Below are positions 1-6,017 of a DNA stretch of 6,017 nucleotides, piece by piece; positions within the stretch are counted from its first letter, which is position 1; each line of letters opens with the position of its first letter. The stretch spans positions 1-6,017 of the forward strand of contig DATCVG010000085.1 in the NCBI GenBank assembly GCA_036567085.1, given 5' to 3'. The notes below the pieces were generated by a model that saw only the letters and a list, made by a program, of their open reading frames with translations, was not told the origin of the DNA and ran no database searches. The position numbers were made by a program, and so were the translations under genes. Source of the DNA: Methylopumilus sp036567085 (lineage in GTDB: Bacteria; Pseudomonadota; Gammaproteobacteria; Burkholderiales; Methylophilaceae).

Positions 1-106
1 TAGCAAAATGCATAAATCGATAACTTAATAAAAAAAGTATCAAAATAATATTAAGTAAAAAAACTAAATTACCTAACCAATAAATTTTTAAGTGGTTATT
101 TAACAT
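1..106 (-). CDS. ftsQ: Cell division protein FtsQ, N-terminal fragment (runs off left edge)
   Basis: FtsQ is a single-pass inner-membrane divisome protein that, with FtsB and FtsL, links early division proteins to the septal synthase FtsW/FtsI. Only the first 35 codons are here. An ATG at 106-104 opens a frame with no stop to the window edge. The peptide begins MLNNHLKIYWLGN, a short cytoplasmic tail with one Lys, followed by a strongly hydrophobic stretch at about residues 11-28 and then SYR. This is the FtsQ pattern of a short tail and one membrane anchor; the POTRA and beta domains would lie outside. The start overlaps the end of ddl by 11 bases. A stop lies three codons upstream in the same frame, so this ATG is the first plausible start. 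No Shine-Dalgarno is well placed (a GAGA lies about 15 bases away), suggesting coupling to ddl translation. The identity rests on position after ddl and topology, because the fragment is too short for conserved FtsQ motifs. Confidence 0.8.
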   Translation of the reverse strand, partial: MLNNHLKIYWLGNLVFLLNIILILFLLSYRFMHFA

Positions 107-1004
107 CTGCAGTTTTTAGTATCTCTAAAACTAATTGATCAAAATTAATACCGATTTCTTTAGCAGCCATTGGCACCAAGCTATGACTTGTCATTCCAGG
201 GGAGGTATTTACTTCTATAAAATAATGACAGCCTTTTTGATCCATCATGAAATCTACACGACCCCAACTAGAACAACCAATTGCTTTGAAAGCTTCTAAG
301 GCCTCTTGGGCAATGAGAGCTTCTTTATCTTCTTCTATGCCTGAAGGACAAATATATTGCGTATCTTCTTTAAGATATTTGGCTTCATAATCATAAAATT
401 CGTTACTTGGTTTAATTTTAATAACTGGTAGCGTTTTATTATTCACAATTGCTACTGTATATTCTTCCCCATCTACAAATCTTTCAACGATTACATTTAT
501 ATCAATTTTTGATGCCTTTAAAAAAGCTTCTTTATATTGTTGCTCACTTTTAATCTTATCAATTCCAATACTTGAACCTTCATTAGATGGTTTTATAAAA
601 AAAGGTAAGCCAATCGAATCGACGATATCCGTATAAGAAGTTTTTTCAGTCACTTTTAAAAAATCTGGTGTTGAAATGTTAAGCGATCGCCATAATAATT
701 TTGTTTTGAGCTTATCCATACCAATCGCAGAGCTTGCGGAGTCGCTCCCTGTGTAAGCAACTTTTTTTGATTTGAGGAAAGCTTGGATTGACCCATCTTC
801 ACCGCCTCGCCCATGAAGTGCTATAAAAACTCTGTTATAAGTTTTAATTTCCTCAATATTTCTTTCAGAGGGATCAAAGGTGTCAACCTCAATGCCTAAG
901 CGTTTTAAAGCATGAAATACAGCATCACCACTTAAGAGTGAAATAGCTCTCTCATTTGAGTCTCCTCCCATCAACACTGCCACCTTTCCAAAGTGATTGG
1001 TCAA
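96..1004 (-). CDS. ddlB: D-alanine--D-alanine ligase (DdlB type)
   Basis: This cytoplasmic ATP-grasp enzyme joins two D-alanines into the dipeptide that MurF adds to the peptidoglycan precursor. It has 302 residues against 306 in E. coli DdlB and aligns with a constant offset of 6 residues from the central domain on. Visible E. coli equivalents are Glu18 in GGDSNER (E15), Ser144 in KPSNEGSSIG (S150), Tyr210 in FYDYEAKY (Y216), Arg249 and Asp251 in GRVDF (R255, D257), and Glu264, Asn266 and Ser275 in EVNTSPGMTSHS (E270, N272, S281). Tyr rather than Phe at 210 predicts D-Ala-D-Ala and not D-Ala-D-lactate. The start is TTG at 1004, sharing TTGA with the murB stop, with AGGAG 10 bases upstream. 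The next ATG, at codon 12, would delete the first beta strand before the GG motif. ftsQ starts inside the last codons. Family and function are clear; the start codon is slightly less certain. Confidence 0.97.
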   Translation of the reverse strand: MTNHFGKVAVLMGGDSNERAISLLSGDAVFHALKRLGIEVDTFDPSERNIEEIKTYNRVFIALHGRGGEDGSIQAFLKSKKVAYTGSDSASSAIGMDKLKTKLLWRSLNISTPDFLKVTEKTSYTDIVDSIGLPFFIKPSNEGSSIGIDKIKSEQQYKEAFLKASKIDINVIVERFVDGEEYTVAIVNNKTLPVIKIKPSNEFYDYEAKYLKEDTQYICPSGIEEDKEALIAQEALEAFKAIGCSSWGRVDFMMDQKGCHYFIEVNTSPGMTSHSLVPMAAKEIGINFDQLVLEILKTADVK

Positions 1005-1879
1005 TTTAGAAACTCTCCTAAAATTTTGACTTCTCTTTCGAGTTTAATTCCTTTTCTTTTAAACACTTCAGACTCAACATGATCAATAATATCTTCAATA
1101 TCTTTTGCAGATGCATCTCCTAAATTGATAATGAAATTTGCATGCTTATCTGATACTTCAGCATTGCCTACTCTAAAACCTTTTAATCCACAGTCTTCAA
1201 TGAGTTTTGCTGCGAAAGTATCTTTAGGGTTTCTAAAAGTTGAGCCTGCGGTTGGCCAATTAAGCGGTTGTGTATTTTTTCTATGATTGAGGTATTCTCT
1301 AATCTTACTTTCTGGGTCAGCAGTCATGTCCTTCTTAAAATTAAACCAAGCACCTACAAACCATTCATTTAATTTGGGCTTAACCACTTCGCGATAAGAA
1401 ATCAAAAAATCATTTTTTGGTCTTGTGACTATATTGCCTTTCTCATCAATCATATTAACTTGGATCACATAATTCCATGTTTCAGAGCCGTAACATCCAG
1501 CATTCATAGCTAACGCACCGCCCACCGTACCTGGAATACCAGCAAAAAATTCTCCGCCAACATAATGTTCTTTCGCAAGATTTTTTGCAATCTTTGCACA
1601 TGTATTACCGGCTTCTGCATAGACACCATTTTCAGTCATTTGAATTTCATTTAAAGCAGCATGCATGACAATCACCGTTCCTCGAATTCCGCCATCTCTC
1701 ACCAAGATATTTGACCCTAATCCAATAAAAGTCAGTGGTTTTAGATACTTTTCTTGCTTTAAGAAATTTTTTAAATCTTCCAAATTTTGTGGGGTGAATA
1801 AAATATCGGCAGCTCCACCTACACGCCAACTGTTGTATTTATTTAATGACTCATTTTTTAGAATTGATGCACTCGTCAT
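1001..1879 (-). CDS. murB: UDP-N-acetylenolpyruvoylglucosamine reductase, type II MurB
   Basis: This FAD enzyme uses NADPH to reduce UDP-GlcNAc-enolpyruvate to UDP-MurNAc in the cytoplasm. Its 292 residues are short compared with 342 in E. coli. The FAD-binding half shows GLGSNILVRDGG (about 53-64) and GIPGTVGGALAMNAGCYG (about 114-131). Catalytic residues are present: Arg163 in ISYRE, the proton-donor Ser213 in AGSTFRNP, and Glu283 in EREVKILG (E. coli R159, S229, E325). The segment after SYR runs directly into QPLNWPTAGSTFRNP and lacks the LTYGDL Tyr-loop region of E. coli type I enzymes. The C-terminal GLKGFRVGNAEVSDKHANF is also of the type II pattern. The ATG start at 1879 overlaps the murC stop as ATGA. 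No purine-rich Shine-Dalgarno precedes it, so translation probably depends on ribosomes terminating on murC. The stop is shared with the ddl start. Confidence 0.97.
   Translation of the reverse strand: MTSASILKNESLNKYNSWRVGGAADILFTPQNLEDLKNFLKQEKYLKPLTFIGLGSNILVRDGGIRGTVIVMHAALNEIQMTENGVYAEAGNTCAKIAKNLAKEHYVGGEFFAGIPGTVGGALAMNAGCYGSETWNYVIQVNMIDEKGNIVTRPKNDFLISYREVVKPKLNEWFVGAWFNFKKDMTADPESKIREYLNHRKNTQPLNWPTAGSTFRNPKDTFAAKLIEDCGLKGFRVGNAEVSDKHANFIINLGDASAKDIEDIIDHVESEVFKRKGIKLEREVKILGEFLN
1015..1019 (-). promoter_or_regulatory. Shine-Dalgarno AGGAG for ddl TTG start
   Basis: AGGAG lies 10 bases before the TTG at 1004 and overlaps the murB codons for Gly288-Glu289 (the ILGEF end). It is the best ribosome-binding match at any junction in this window. 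It supports choosing the non-ATG start, which also shares TTGA with the murB stop. Spacing and sequence are read directly; use by ribosomes is inferred. Confidence 0.75.
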
Positions 1880-3267
1880 GTATTTATAATATTCAATATG
1901 TCTTTGGTAACTCTTCCAACCGAACCTGCGCCCATAACAATTAGAATGGAATCTTGATCAATATGTTGAAGTGCGGTTTTAGCTAACTCGGTAATGTCTT
2001 TTTCAAATGAAACTTTATTTGAAATTTTATTCATACTGTCCATCATTACCATGGAACTTAGGCCTGGAATTGCTTTTTCACCGGCTGAGTAAATATCGGT
2101 AAGGAGGACTTTGTCTGCCTTTTGCAATACTCTTACAAATTCATCAAAACAATCTCTTGTTCTGGTATAACGATGAGGCTGAAAAACAAGATGGATCAAT
2201 TTATTTGGATATGCATCACGCGCTGCATCAAGGACTGCCTCTATTTCAACAGGATGATGACCGTAATCATCTACCAAAGTAAAAGATTTTTTATTAAACA
2301 TCAAATCTTTATAAGTTTCGAATCTTCGACCTACACCTTTAAAATGTTTTAAAGCATCAATAGTTTTAGAGATAGGTATCTCAAGTTCATCAGCCAATGC
2401 AATTGCTGCTAATGCATTTCTTACATAATGCTTTCCTGGTAGATTCAAAGTGATATCTGTTTTAATCACATCTGAATGTTTAATGCTTACTTTGAAGTGC
2501 ATTTTGCCTGCATCTGCCCTGACGTCCTCCGCATGAACATCAGCATCATTAGATAAACCATAAGTGATGATGGGTCTGGAAATTTCTGGAAGAATTGATT
2601 TAATGACGGGATCGTCAATACACACAATCACGACACCATAAAAAGGTAGTCGATGTATAAATTCGATATATGTTTTTTTGAGCTTATCAAAGTCATTGTC
2701 ATATGTTTCCATATGATCTTGATCAATATTTGTCACAATAGAATAGACTGGGGTTAAATGTAAGAATGATGCGTCAGATTCATCTGCTTCCACGACAATA
2801 TATGCTCCATTACCTAGCTTGGCATTCGTATTTAAGGAAGAGAGTCTTCCACCAATCACATATGTTGGATCCATTGAGGCTTCTGCTAAAATAGAGGCAA
2901 TTAAACTCGTTGTGGTTGTTTTACCATGAGTGCCTGCTACAGCGATCCCTTTTTTAAAGCGCATGAGCTCAGAGAGCATTTCGGCTCTTGGCATAATTGG
3001 AATTTTATTTTTTATAGCAGTAATTAATTCAGGATTGCTCTTATCGATTGCAGAAGAAATAACAACGACATCAATATCTTTAACATTTTCTTCAGCATGA
3101 TTAATAAAAATCTTAATACCCAGATCTCTTAACCTCGAAGTGACGGAGGAGTCTTGAATGTCTGAGCCAGAAACAAAATAGCCTAAGTTATGCATCACTT
3201 CTGCGATACCACTCATGCCTGAGCCACCTATGCCTACAAAGTGAATTCGATTGATGTTATGTTTCAT
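1876..3267 (-). CDS. murC: UDP-N-acetylmuramate--L-alanine ligase
   Basis: MurC is the cytoplasmic ATP-dependent ligase that adds L-alanine to UDP-MurNAc, the first amino acid of the stem peptide. At 463 residues it is close to the usual 460-490. All three Mur-ligase domains are visible. The N-terminal UDP-binding Rossmann-like domain has GIGGSGMSGIAEV (12-24). The central ATPase has the P-loop AGTHGKTTTT (111-120, Lys116), EADESDASF (160-168), TNIDQDHM (179-186), the ligase histidine-asparagine motif HYVRNALAAIA (280-290) and GVGRRFE (311-317). The C-terminal domain has DDYGHHPVEI (333-342), FQPHRYTRT (362-370) and GAGSVG (446-451). DDYGHHP and HRYTR distinguish MurC from MurD, MurE and MurF. 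The ATG at 3267 overlaps the murG stop (ATGA), with only a weak AAGTAAAAA upstream, so coupling to murG is likely. The 3' end overlaps the murB start by 4 bases. No key residue is missing. Confidence 0.98.
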   Translation of the reverse strand: MKHNINRIHFVGIGGSGMSGIAEVMHNLGYFVSGSDIQDSSVTSRLRDLGIKIFINHAEENVKDIDVVVISSAIDKSNPELITAIKNKIPIMPRAEMLSELMRFKKGIAVAGTHGKTTTTSLIASILAEASMDPTYVIGGRLSSLNTNAKLGNGAYIVVEADESDASFLHLTPVYSIVTNIDQDHMETYDNDFDKLKKTYIEFIHRLPFYGVVIVCIDDPVIKSILPEISRPIITYGLSNDADVHAEDVRADAGKMHFKVSIKHSDVIKTDITLNLPGKHYVRNALAAIALADELEIPISKTIDALKHFKGVGRRFETYKDLMFNKKSFTLVDDYGHHPVEIEAVLDAARDAYPNKLIHLVFQPHRYTRTRDCFDEFVRVLQKADKVLLTDIYSAGEKAIPGLSSMVMMDSMNKISNKVSFEKDITELAKTALQHIDQDSILIVMGAGSVGRVTKDILNIINT

Positions 3268-4337
3268 TTTTTACTTAATCGCTCGCATGCTTGATATATA
3301 ACCTCTTCAGGTTTTTTTGTTTTATTTTCTAACGCAGCTTTTGACATTCTTAAACATTCATTTCTTGAAATGCTGTTAATGAGACGGCTTAATAATTCCG
3401 GTGAAAGGTTTTCTTGAATTATAAGTCTCGCGGCTTTCTTATCGCTTAAGTATTTTGCATTATAAAATTGATGATTATCGACAGCAAAAGGAAATGGTAC
3501 CAAGATGCTTGGAATTCCAGCCGCCGAAAATTCTGACACTGTAAGGGCGCCGGATCGAGCAATAACCAGATCTGCCCATTCATACATTTTTTCAATGTGA
3601 TCCAAATAGGCTCTACAGTCAGCTTTAATGCCATATTTTTTATAGTTTGTTTTTAATTCTTCAAAATGCTTTTCGCCTGATTGATGAATAATAGTTGGTC
3701 TATTTTTAGGTTGAATTTGCTTAATGCTTAGAGGAATCGTATCGTTAAAAAATTTGGCACCTAAACTTCCCCCCACAACAAGCAATCTCAAGGGCCCTTT
3801 TCTATTTTTAAATCTTTGCGCTGGTGTTTTAATTTGTCTAATATCATCTCTGACTGGGTTACCAATTTTTTGAGAGGCCCTTAGAAATTTAATTGGAAAT
3901 GCAGAATAGATATGTGTTGCGATCATCGCTAATAATTTATTAGTGAGGCCTGGAATCGAATTTTGTTCATGAATAATGAGCGGCTTCCCCATGAGCTTTG
4001 CCATAAGTCCGCCAGGAAATGATACATACCCACCCATCGCAATCACGACATCTGGTTTTTCTTTTCTAATTACTTTTGCACACTGTATGAATGCAATACA
4101 AAGTATAAATGGAAGCTTTATCCAACTTAGAAGACCTTTACCTCGAATACCAATAATATCAATCATCGCCTTTGCATAAGGTTTTTTTTCGATTAACTTA
4201 TTTTCCATACCATGCGAAGTTCCAAGCCAAGTAATCGACCAGCCTTTTGCTTTTAAATAATCCGCAATCGCAATGCCAGGATAGATATGTCCTCCAGTGC
4301 CTCCTGCAATTACTAATATTTTTTTATTTAATTTCAC
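3264..4337 (-). CDS. murG: UDP-GlcNAc:lipid I N-acetylglucosaminyltransferase
   Basis: MurG is a peripheral inner-membrane GT-B glycosyltransferase (family GT28) that transfers GlcNAc from UDP-GlcNAc to lipid I, giving lipid II. Its 357 residues compare with 355 in E. coli. The N-terminal acceptor domain carries the glycine loops AGGTGGHIYPG (11-21) and GGYVSFPGG (102-110), plus HEQNSIPGLTN (123-133). A hydrophobic and basic patch at about 66-93 (LLSWIKLPFILCIAF) fits the membrane-docking surface. The donor domain has GNPVR (159-163), GGSLGA (189-194), RSGALTVSE (261-269, with Glu269 expected to contact UDP ribose) and the PFPFAVDNHQFYNA region with Gln290 and Asn293. The start is GTG at 4337. 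The stretch KKILVIAGG follows directly as the first beta strand, so a later start would truncate the fold. An AGAGGA lies 10 bases upstream inside ftsW. The gap to the ftsW stop is 4 bases, and the stop overlaps the murC start. Confidence 0.98.
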   Translation of the reverse strand: MKLNKKILVIAGGTGGHIYPGIAIADYLKAKGWSITWLGTSHGMENKLIEKKPYAKAMIDIIGIRGKGLLSWIKLPFILCIAFIQCAKVIRKEKPDVVIAMGGYVSFPGGLMAKLMGKPLIIHEQNSIPGLTNKLLAMIATHIYSAFPIKFLRASQKIGNPVRDDIRQIKTPAQRFKNRKGPLRLLVVGGSLGAKFFNDTIPLSIKQIQPKNRPTIIHQSGEKHFEELKTNYKKYGIKADCRAYLDHIEKMYEWADLVIARSGALTVSEFSAAGIPSILVPFPFAVDNHQFYNAKYLSDKKAARLIIQENLSPELLSRLINSISRNECLRMSKAALENKTKKPEEVIYQACERLSKK

Positions 4338-4341
4338 AGCG

Positions 4342-5496
4342 TTAAATTCCTCTTAGACCTCTTCGATTTTCCCAGTCAATTCTGAGTAATATCGCAAGCG
4401 CAATCATATTGGCCAATATACCGCTGCCACCATAGGATAAAAGTGGCAAAGTTAAACCTTTAGTAGGAAGAAGTCCCATATTCACTCCCATATTCATGAT
4501 GCCCTGAACACCAAACCAAATACCAATACCTTGCGATAAAAGTGCCGAATAATAATTTTCGTTAATAATCGCTTCTTTGGCGATTCCAAAGGCACGAATC
4601 ACTAACCAAGAAAATAAGCCAATAACTACAAGCACGCCCACAAAACCAAGTTCTTCAGCTAATACTGCCAAAATAAAATCGGTATGAGGCTCAGGTAAGT
4701 ATAGTAATTTCTCAACACTGCCACCTAATCCCACACCAAACATTTCTCCTCGACCAAAAGCCATTAATGAATGCTGTAATTGGTAGTTTTTTGTTAAGGA
4801 GTCTGACCAAGGATCTAGAAAGCTTAGTCGACTTGTACGATAAGTCGCTGCATGAATAATCCCCCAGATTGCGGCAGGCGACACAAAAAGAAGTCCTAAT
4901 AGAATATTTTTATTAATCCCACCTAAAATTAAAATTAAAGCTGCAATCACAGAAATAACAGCAAGCGCTCCAAAATCTGGTTCTTTAATTAATAAAAGGC
5001 CTACTACAATAATTGCAGAGGCCATGGGCAAAAATCCCTTTAAAAAAGTGCCAATTTCTTTAGACTTTCTTAGCACATAATCAGAGGCATACATCGCAAC
5101 GAATAGCTTCATGAATTCTGAAGGTTGTAAATTAAATACCATCAGTGATAGCCAGCGACGACTACCATTAACTTTATGCCCTATGCCAGGAATTAAAACT
5201 AATATAAGTAAGAATAGTCCACCTAAAAATAAATAAGGCGATACTTTCTGCCACCAGCGAATAGGTATTAAAAAGGTAATAAATCCTGCAGCTGCACCAA
5301 TACAAATAAATAAGGTTTGTCTAATCAAGAAATACGAGGAAGAATTTCCAAATTTTTTAGCAGTCTCGGCCAAGGCAATTGATGAGGAGTAAACCATCAC
5401 AAGACCTATCCCAATTAATATTATCGATACCCAAAATAAGCCATGATCAAATGAGGGCTTATCAATCAGAGATTTATTAGAAAATTTATCTAACAT
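4342..5496 (-). CDS. ftsW: Septal peptidoglycan polymerase FtsW (SEDS family)
   Basis: FtsW is a polytopic inner-membrane glycosyltransferase that polymerises lipid II at the division septum together with the transpeptidase FtsI. It has 384 residues against 414 in E. coli, with a shorter N-terminal tail. I count about ten hydrophobic segments: roughly 19-40, 59-79, 85-105, 125-141, 155-170, 172-191, 196-215, 275-300, 318-340 and 350-372. SEDS signatures are NGSRRWL (110-116), QPSEFMKLF (124-132), KEPDFGAL (171-178), the extracellular-loop motif LPEPHTDF (267-274) and LLPTKGLTLPLLSYGGSG (342-359). Asp273 in HTDF matches the essential E. coli D297. FtsW is preferred over RodA because of its place in the dcw cluster and LPTKGLTLPL. 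The ATG at 5496 overlaps the murD end by 11 bases. AAGAGA sits only about 3 bases from the ATG, a poorly spaced ribosome site, so coupling to murD is likely. Confidence 0.97.
   Translation of the reverse strand: MLDKFSNKSLIDKPSFDHGLFWVSIILIGIGLVMVYSSSIALAETAKKFGNSSSYFLIRQTLFICIGAAAGFITFLIPIRWWQKVSPYLFLGGLFLLILVLIPGIGHKVNGSRRWLSLMVFNLQPSEFMKLFVAMYASDYVLRKSKEIGTFLKGFLPMASAIIVVGLLLIKEPDFGALAVISVIAALILILGGINKNILLGLLFVSPAAIWGIIHAATYRTSRLSFLDPWSDSLTKNYQLQHSLMAFGRGEMFGVGLGGSVEKLLYLPEPHTDFILAVLAEELGFVGVLVVIGLFSWLVIRAFGIAKEAIINENYYSALLSQGIGIWFGVQGIMNMGVNMGLLPTKGLTLPLLSYGGSGILANMIALAILLRIDWENRRGLRGI
4348..4353 (-). promoter_or_regulatory. Shine-Dalgarno AGAGGA for murG GTG start
   Basis: AGAGGA encodes Arg382-Gly383 near the end of FtsW and lies 10 bases before the GTG at 4337. 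This purine-rich site supports the GTG as the murG start, 4 bases after the ftsW stop. Use by ribosomes is inferred from the match and the spacing. Confidence 0.65.
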
Positions 5497-6017
5497 GATT
5501 CTCTTTTAATTTCTTTACATAAGCTTTGAAAAGATTGCCTCGCTCTATATAATTTTTAAACATATCTGTGCTCGCACAGGCTGGAGAAAATAAAACTACA
5601 TCACCCATGTTTGCTATCTCAATAGATTTTCGTATGGCATCTTCAAGACTTTTTTCAATATGACTTGGAATGGCAGAAGCGCTAAAAGCTTTTTGCATAA
5701 TCTCAGCATCTTTACCAATCAAAGCGACATGCTTAATTTTATCTTTTGATGCATACGTTAGAAGATTAAAATTTTGATTTTTTCCATCGCCCCCTGCCAC
5801 CAATAAAATTGGCTTAGTCATACTTTTTATTGCAGCAATCGTTGCACCTACATTGGTTCCCTTCGAATCGTTATAAAAATCAATGCCTGAAAAAGAATCT
5901 ACGAATTCAACACGATGAGGTGGTGCATTAAATTCAACTAAGACTTTTTTAAGGATGTGATCGGGGATATCAAAGGGTTCACAAAGAGCTATTGCTGCCA
6001 TTACATTCTGAATATTA
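5486..6017 (-). CDS. murD: UDP-N-acetylmuramoyl-L-alanine--D-glutamate ligase, C-terminal part
   Basis: MurD is the cytoplasmic ligase adding D-glutamate to UDP-MurNAc-L-Ala. About 176 codons are present, the last two fifths of a protein of about 440 residues. The frame is open to the right edge: the codons before the first Met (6001) read NIQNV, so the sequence NIQNVMAAIAL matches the HN..N..AA.AL motif at the end of the Mur-ligase ATPase domain. Met 6001 is therefore internal, not the start. Counting the codon at 6016-6014 as residue 1, visible motifs are PPHRVE (33-38), NDSKGTNVGAT (49-59, with the DSK lysine used in Mur ligases), GGDGK (75-79) and SPACASTDMFKNYIERG (144-160). The last resembles the D-Glu-binding SPACASLDQFKNFEQRG of E. 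coli MurD. The stop TAA at 5488-5486 lies inside ftsW, which follows with an 11-base overlap. The gene is cut only by the window edge. Confidence 0.96.
   Translation of the reverse strand, partial: NIQNVMAAIALCEPFDIPDHILKKVLVEFNAPPHRVEFVDSFSGIDFYNDSKGTNVGATIAAIKSMTKPILLVAGGDGKNQNFNLLTYASKDKIKHVALIGKDAEIMQKAFSASAIPSHIEKSLEDAIRKSIEIANMGDVVLFSPACASTDMFKNYIERGNLFKAYVKKLKENHVR

Noticed and set aside
683..690. Palindrome GCGATCGC, the HIP1 octamer abundant in cyanobacteria
   Set aside because: I noticed it only once, inside ddl, encoding ordinary Trp-Arg-Ser-Leu codons. Gene order and motifs point to Proteobacteria, so it is chance.
1665..1889. Plus-strand open frame of 74 codons opposite murB
   Set aside because: It lies opposite conserved murB codons, gives no recognisable protein and has no ribosome site. 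It is a shadow of the real gene.
2122..2352. Plus-strand open frame of 76 codons opposite murC
   Set aside because: It runs antisense to the MurC C-terminal domain. Its composition is dictated by the opposite frame and no family is recognisable.
3446..3634. Second minus-strand frame within murG (62 codons); a similar one lies within murB at 1647-1829
   Set aside because: These are out-of-frame shadows of conserved catalytic regions, with no ribosome site and no family resemblance.
3769..3774. Run of six G on the coding strand in murG as a possible phase-variation tract
   Set aside because: It encodes the invariant Gly-Gly of GGSLGA in an essential gene and is too short for a credible switching tract.
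3976..4179. Plus-strand open frame of 67 codons opposite murG
   Set aside because: It is the complement of the conserved MurG acceptor domain, with no independent coding signal.
4182..4189. Run of eight A on the coding strand in murG, in A-AAA-AAA phase, as a possible frameshift site
   Set aside because: It encodes Glu-Lys-Lys in a variable part of MurG. Such runs are common in AT-rich genes, and I saw no stimulatory structure or meaningful product in the other frame.
4319..4337. T-rich stretch on the plus strand near the murG start as a possible terminator
   Set aside because: It is the complement of the Lys- and Asn-rich murG N-terminus, has no GC-rich stem next to it, and would face no plus-strand transcript.
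5999..6001. ATG at 6001 as the start of murD
   Set aside because: The frame continues upstream with NIQNV, completing a conserved internal Mur-ligase motif, and two thirds of the ligase would otherwise be missing. The gene is cut by the window edge, not truncated.

Overview
The window is one uninterrupted block of the division and cell wall (dcw) cluster, entirely on the minus strand. In transcription order, from high to low coordinates, it holds murD (3' part only), ftsW, murG, murC, murB, ddl and the first 35 codons of ftsQ. Each junction is either an overlap or a gap of 4 bases. There is no intergenic stretch of any size, and I see no mobile element, tRNA or rRNA, CRISPR array, promoter or terminator.

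The gene order matches the classical proteobacterial dcw cluster. Sampled rows suggest roughly 33-40% GC, with AT-rich codon use throughout. Several motifs resemble betaproteobacterial homologues: the FtsW C-terminus with SYGGSG and LLRIDWENR, the Ddl start FGKVAVLMGG, and the MurC N-terminus. An AT-rich, compact betaproteobacterium, for example a streamlined Methylophilaceae such as OM43 or Ca. Methylopumilus, fits best. The genus is a guess; the assignment to Proteobacteria is fairly safe.

The genes form one pathway. MurB completes UDP-MurNAc. MurC and MurD add L-Ala and D-Glu. Ddl makes the D-Ala-D-Ala dipeptide that MurF (not in the window) attaches. MurG converts lipid I to lipid II at the inner membrane. 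FtsW polymerises lipid II at the septum, and FtsQ belongs to the divisome complex that activates septal synthesis. murE, murF and mraY are expected beyond the right edge, and ftsA and ftsZ beyond the left edge.

The catalytic residues I could check are intact in every gene, so this looks like functional core housekeeping DNA. I found no undescribed system. The points worth noting are translational: a very tightly overlapped gene chain, non-ATG starts paired with good Shine-Dalgarno sequences, and two nearly identical 11-base overlaps. A type II MurB in this position and the easily missed ftsQ start are also worth recording.
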